A DNA stretch of 64,000 bases from Ligula intestinalis (taxonomy: Eukaryota; Platyhelminthes; Cestoda; Diphyllobothriidea; Diphyllobothriidae). The notes below the pieces were generated by a model. That model saw only the letters and a program-made list of their open reading frames with translations. It searched no databases and was not told the DNA's origin. The position numbers and the translations under genes are program-made. The stretch covers positions 20,513,557-20,577,556 of the forward strand of contig JAYGXS010000009.1 in NCBI GenBank assembly GCA_036362985.1, written 5' to 3'. Every line of letters begins with the position of its first letter. Positions within the stretch are counted from its first letter, which is position 1. This document shows, in pieces, positions 59,781 to 64,000 of this stretch.

Positions 59781-60435
59781 TTTTCACTCGAAGGGATAAA
59801 CCAGCTTTTTTTCTTTATTTCCATCAAACTAAAGGTATTCCTTCGCACCTACGCTAGACCTCACCTCGTGACCAGACACAAGTGCAAAAACCAAGACAAA
59901 TTGAAGCCAATCTATGAAAGGCAGCTTTGTGAGAATCATATCTTCAGTCTATCACTAGTCATTTGCTATGGTTTCGGTAAAATGTGAGCTAAGTGAGATT
60001 TAAATTTATAAGAGAGGGGCAAAGTTTAAGTAAAGTTGACGCTTCAACCACCTGAGTTATGACACCTCGGCCGAGAACTCTGGGTTTAATTACGGATGAG
60101 TCAGGCTACCCGTTTAACATATTGTAACGTGTGCATACAAGTATACATACGAAGAAAGAAGGCCTTTCGAAAAATCTAGATATACTCGAAGTGAACAAAA
60201 CCGAAAGTGAGATGGTCAGCTAAGACCAGTTGATGCTGCAGGATGGACGTCGAATAGCCATCCACTTCCAATCTTACATAAACAGCCACAACAGTCCTTA
60301 CCTTGTTCACCTGCCCCAAGTTCTAGTGTAATTATGTGTCTACCGCCCCATTCTTCAAACATTGGTTACACGTCCATTCCCTTTTGTCCTACCTTACAAA
60401 CTAACTGTCTCACTTTCTTGTTTGTTCATGTCGTC
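59781..60435. other. No recognised gene; weak tRNA-like word
   Basis: Near 60,045-60,075 the minus strand has an A-box-like GTCATAACTCAGGTGGTTGA, as in SINE heads or tRNA copies, without a clear B-box at the right distance. Confidence 0.35.
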
Positions 60436-60439
60436 TTAG

Positions 60440-60540
60440 GACGGATTAGTGTCACCAACTTGAAAATGCACAAATACCTATCGACGTTTTAGACGGGCCT
60501 TTCTTCAGCCAATCATATCCTAATGTAATTTATCTCATCG
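60440..60540 (-). mobile_element. Possible Penelope-like tail motif
   Basis: On the minus strand reads GCTGAAGAAAGGCCCGTC then TAAAACGTCGATAGG. This is the arrangement (GAAG..GGCC..AACGTCGA) I associate with 3' tails of Penelope-like and similar elements, and resembles the motifs at 18.9 and 37.7 kb. No coding part is adjacent. Confidence 0.3.
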
Positions 60541-61198
60541 ATTTATATGTACCTATTTGCTTGGGTAGGAACGCTCATCGATCGATTGATCGGCTTCGCG
60601 AAGCAAGCGGAAACAGGAAAACAAACCCAAGTCGATCGAACAACGCTAGCAAAATACGGGTAGCTTGATGCAGAACTGGTTCGGTTCATTGGAAATTTAT
60701 TCAGCCAGAAATGGCACTGACCACCAGCTGCGGCCGGAAACACAGCCATGATCAAGATCCCCTATGATACAAATGGTGCAACACTGAGATCTCTCCGTTG
60801 GGTTAGTAGCACCTCATTGAAACTAAATTCATCAATACCTCGCCACCTGCCAATCCCTTTCACCACAGATTGGGTATTAAGTCTTTCAGGAATGGGCCCA
60901 CGCTGAGCTATTAGCTTTCCGAAGCGAAGAAGTTTCATGTGGATTGTGGGAGTTACAAAACGAGAACCAACCGGCCGGGTGGAAATCAGCCAAATTTATA
61001 ATAACAGAGAACAGAGGGGGAGGGGGTTAGATTAGAATAGTACAGATTCAGGATTATTTTGTCTATATATTCTATCAGTCATTACAATAAACATTAGTTT
61101 GGACCATCAAATTTTGATCATGGATGATGCCCACTGTATGCTTCAAGTATTTTGGTGCAATAGTGGCGACTGGCGCATGATAGTGTGGCATCTACAAA
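60541..61198. other. GC-richer block, unassigned
   Basis: Region 60,541-61,010 has higher GC and a 70-codon minus frame, but no recognised motif. Likely a decayed repeat. Confidence 0.3.
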
Positions 61199-62166
61199 AC
61201 GCGCTAAAACTCGTGCAACATCCGACATGTGCAAAAGATGAATATTCTTTCGCTTCTCGGCATTGACGCAAGTTGTTACACTGATTATAGTGTAGTCTAT
61301 TCTGAAGTTATTTTAGTCATGATAAGACGCCAAATTTATAATGAGCTTCATTCTGACCACTTACAAATCCGATGTACTGTTAAAAGTAACCGCTTAAATA
61401 ATATGCATTTTTCTCATTATTGTTGACTGCCTTAATGAATTCAAATATATATTGTGGAGAATGTAAAGGGAAAAATATGTTTTGTACTCGTTTGGTAGCA
61501 AATTACACCTTCTTTAAATATTTAACTTGAATAAGAGGCATATTTAGGTCTTTAAAAGTTTCTTAGTTTCCAAATAATTTTGAAACTTACTGACTGAATC
61601 CAAAGTTAACTGGCTGCACACTATGCATAGCTTGTTTAAGGAACAAACGTTTTCGCCTACAGTTTGAGCAAGACATCGCATACTTTTCATAAAATGTTGC
61701 AGTAGGTGTGGAATATGCTTTTTACAGCATGAAAAGCGTTAATAAATTGACGGATGCGGTGTATAATGAACGAATACCTCACAATCGTGAAAAAGTTCAG
61801 AACTAGAATTTTTTAAACCAAAATATACACTTTCTTTAAGTATACACTTTAAAGAAGGCGTAATTTGCTAACAAGCGAGTATAAGAAATAGTCTTACCTT
61901 ACGTTTTCCACATAATATATCAGAATTTAAAAAAGGCAGTCAAAATCAATGATAAAAATGTATACTATTTCAGTAGTTAATTTTTACAGTACATAAGTTT
62001 TGTAAGTGCTCAGAACAAACTTGGTTAAAAAGCCGACATCCTATCATGACCGAAATAACTTCAGAATAGACGACACGATAATCAGTATCACAACCTGAGT
62101 CAAGGCTGATTAGCGAAAGTGTAGCAATCTTTCGCATATTTTGGCGTGTTGCACGAATTCTGGCGC
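61199..62166. mobile_element. Foldback (long inverted repeat) element, copy 2
   Basis: Arms at about 61,199-61,520 and 61,850-62,166 are reverse complements with more mismatches than in copy 1. Matching words include CGTGCAACA, TTATAGTGTAGTCTATTCTG paired with CAGAATAGACGACACGATAA, ATTGACTGCC-type core, and AGCAAATTAC paired with GTAATTTGCT. The centre shares AATAAATTGACGGATGCGGT, AACAAACG and CACAATCGTGAAAAA with copy 1. Both copies have the same central orientation. No transposase. Confidence 0.8.
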
Positions 62167-63229
62167 ATACTGCGTTGCAATTTCTCTCCTTCTTGCCTCA
62201 CCCACTTGACTCCGATATCGAGACAGTCCAAGCCGGTCGATCGTCTGTTGGATGGGCCGATGAACCCGTCTACAAGAGCCACAGCACGACCTGCCTCCCT
62301 TAACACACAAACCAGGCTTGACATAATCAAGGAATTAGAAGGAACCGTCGCCGTCTGACTTCCGGTCCTTTCATCAACCCACACTGGATATCTGGTAAAT
62401 GCGCTAGGTGGCTGCCTGTTCAACCATAGTCCCAAGCTTACAACACACACATGTAGCATAGGAGCTGTTTGCGAATGTAGCTAAGGATCAACCTTACCTA
62501 TTGAAAATAATTATTTACTTGCATTAACACCTACATTCGAAATTTACCTTTGTCGTTAGCTGCACTTATAATGCTGGCTGAAGTCAGAACTTGGGCTGAT
62601 GCCTGGCCATGCGGATTATCGACACGCCTTTTTTGACTGTAAAGACACCCCTAAATACATGAATGAATTTGGTCCTTGAGGTTCTGGGGTCCCTGTAATA
62701 ACAAGCTTGCTTAATCTGCCAGGCACAGCCGAAATAGCTTTGGTTGCTCCCCTAGCATCACGCGAGTTTCTCACCTCTATGCATACGGCTGGCTTAAGTT
62801 GGCGCGAAAGTTAGTTTAGAGTTACTGTGCGACATCTAGCGTACTCAGTCTTCACGCACCTGTGCCTGGTGTAAAGGCAGAGTCAAGGGGACTGGAGGTG
62901 GGATCGGACAGCGGTGGTATGACGAAATTTGACTTGGTAATTTAGCATATAGTTGGCCACGTTATTTTGATCCATTGAATAGACTTAACCATGCGAAAGC
63001 CGCGCAGTTAGCGAATCGCCCTTGCAGTTGAGTTTATTAAGGGTAATGGGCATTAAATTTTGTCTTTATTGACTATTTAGAGCCATACAATATATTTCAT
63101 GCTGCAGTAGAAATATCAGGGAAACACGCGTCTTGGTTTTTAGTTAGTATCTATGTCGGGTGTACGCGATAGCATCAATTATATGCTATCATATCACGCT
63201 CATCATCCTCGGCAGACAAAGAAGAAGAG
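62167..63229. other. Unassigned DNA, GC-richer
   Basis: A 119-codon minus frame spans 62,100-62,459 and overlaps the foldback end; no motif is recognised. Region 62,560-62,930 is also GC-richer but featureless. They may be decayed elements. Confidence 0.3.
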
Positions 63230-64000
63230 GAGGTGCAGTGTGACGAGTGCTGCATGCAATATGCCTGAGTTTGTAAACGTTTGATCATTTCTCGCATACC
63301 GGCATCAACGCATTTACGAAAACTTACAAATAATAATGAGAAGCATTAGGCATATTAAGTACTAAAAAGAACCATCGGAAGTACCAAGTCTTTTTTAAGA
63401 AAAATACAATTTTCCCGATAATATCCATGTTCCGGAGACATGAAAAAGGTATAAATTAGAACAAGAACTTTTAATCTTTTCGTTATTTGAAAGCGGAGCG
63501 TAACCAATTTATTTATATGACAGGAAATTTTCCTTTGTCAAAATATTTTACACATTGACATAAGTGGATAACACTTTATTGAATATCTGTCAATAAAGTC
63601 TGGCAAAATGTTCATCTTTTTCACTGTCTTCGTGTGTTGCTCCGTAAATTGCGCTTCTGTTCGACACTTGCATGGAAACCTTTAAAATAAGATAAACATA
63701 AAGAAAATTTGCGGAAAAAATGAGTTTTTGGTATTAATTCTTATGAAGATGGTCGCTTGGATCATAGTTAGAAATGCTTCAAAACAGCAAACCACATTGT
63801 TGGAAAAAATAACGCCCGCAACGACATTTAGGTATCGTTGCACCCAAGATTAATAAATCGCGTTATATACTAGATTACTTCTCAACGTGTTTAAGTTAGG
63901 TATTCAGCTGACGAATAATCTTCTTCTTAAGTAACGTCAAAATGAATTTGAAGACTTTTGACAATTTTTTAATGTACCTGAATATGAATAATGCAATTGG
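63230..64000 (+). repeat. Unclassified repeat R3, copy 2, with internal insertion
   Basis: The outer parts (63,230-63,270 and 63,721-64,000) match 6,640-6,995 in order. The middle, 63,272-63,720, is absent from copy 1 and is bounded by TGAGTTT at both edges (63,265-63,271 and 63,721-63,727), which looks like a 7-base target duplication. The inserted segment is AT-rich, with no open frame or clear terminal inverted repeats. The repeat continues past the end of the window. Confidence 0.5.

Noticed and set aside
62100..62459. 119-codon minus frame next to the foldback element
   Set aside because: Overlaps the element's arm, and the plus strand is also largely open there; no motif recognised.
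1..64000. CRISPR arrays, prokaryotic operons or phage genes
   Set aside because: No regularly spaced repeats with unique spacers, no ribosome binding sites or gene clusters; the content is eukaryotic retroelements.

Overview
This window looks like nuclear DNA from a metazoan, most probably a parasitic flatworm (tapeworm or fluke). It is AT-rich, almost free of long open frames, and full of decayed copies of element types common in flatworm genomes: CR1-like LINEs, Penelope-like elements with a GIY-YIG endonuclease, a Ty3/gypsy remnant, and tRNA-derived SINEs. The phylum is inferred from this repertoire; the sequence alone does not fix the species. There is no prokaryotic signature: no operons, Shine-Dalgarno sites or CRISPR.

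Only one convincing host gene was found. It is a roughly 2.35-kb uninterrupted coding block at 54.7-57.1 kb (+), encoding a 782-residue, mostly disordered protein rich in Pro, Gln, Ser, Arg and Gly. The open frame runs upstream of its first ATG to splice-acceptor-like sites, so this may be a late exon of a larger gene. A second splice signal overlaps its TGA stop and could add a short alternative C-terminal exon.

Layout. 0-13 kb: GC-rich island, Penelope remnant (4.7 kb), three families of unclassified direct repeats, a 22-base G tract. 13.4-14.4 kb: a 1-kb foldback element. 14.5-19 kb: gypsy pol end joined to two CR1-like LINE fragments, then a second gypsy scrap. 21.6-26.8 kb: two copies of another CR1-like family in opposite orientations, forming a large inverted repeat; the minus-strand copy still shows endonuclease and reverse transcriptase blocks. 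28.5-35 kb: mostly featureless AT-rich DNA. 36.5-38.3 kb: AT microsatellite, GC-rich tandem duplication, Penelope remnant, paired SINE copies. 41.9 kb: a lone foldback arm. 45.4-46.9 kb: two Penelope remnants on opposite strands. 49-50.5 kb: tRNA-like SINE pieces. 54.7-57.4 kb: the gene. 58.3-59.8 kb: tandem SINEs and a GGTTA-rich repeat. 61.2-62.2 kb: second foldback element. 63.2-64 kb: second copy of a repeat first seen at 6.6 kb.

The window is best read as a retroelement graveyard around one gene. No multi-gene system was found. The least explained items are the foldback family, the tRNA-derived SINE family, the Penelope 3'-end remnants and the splice signal embedded in the gene's stop codon.
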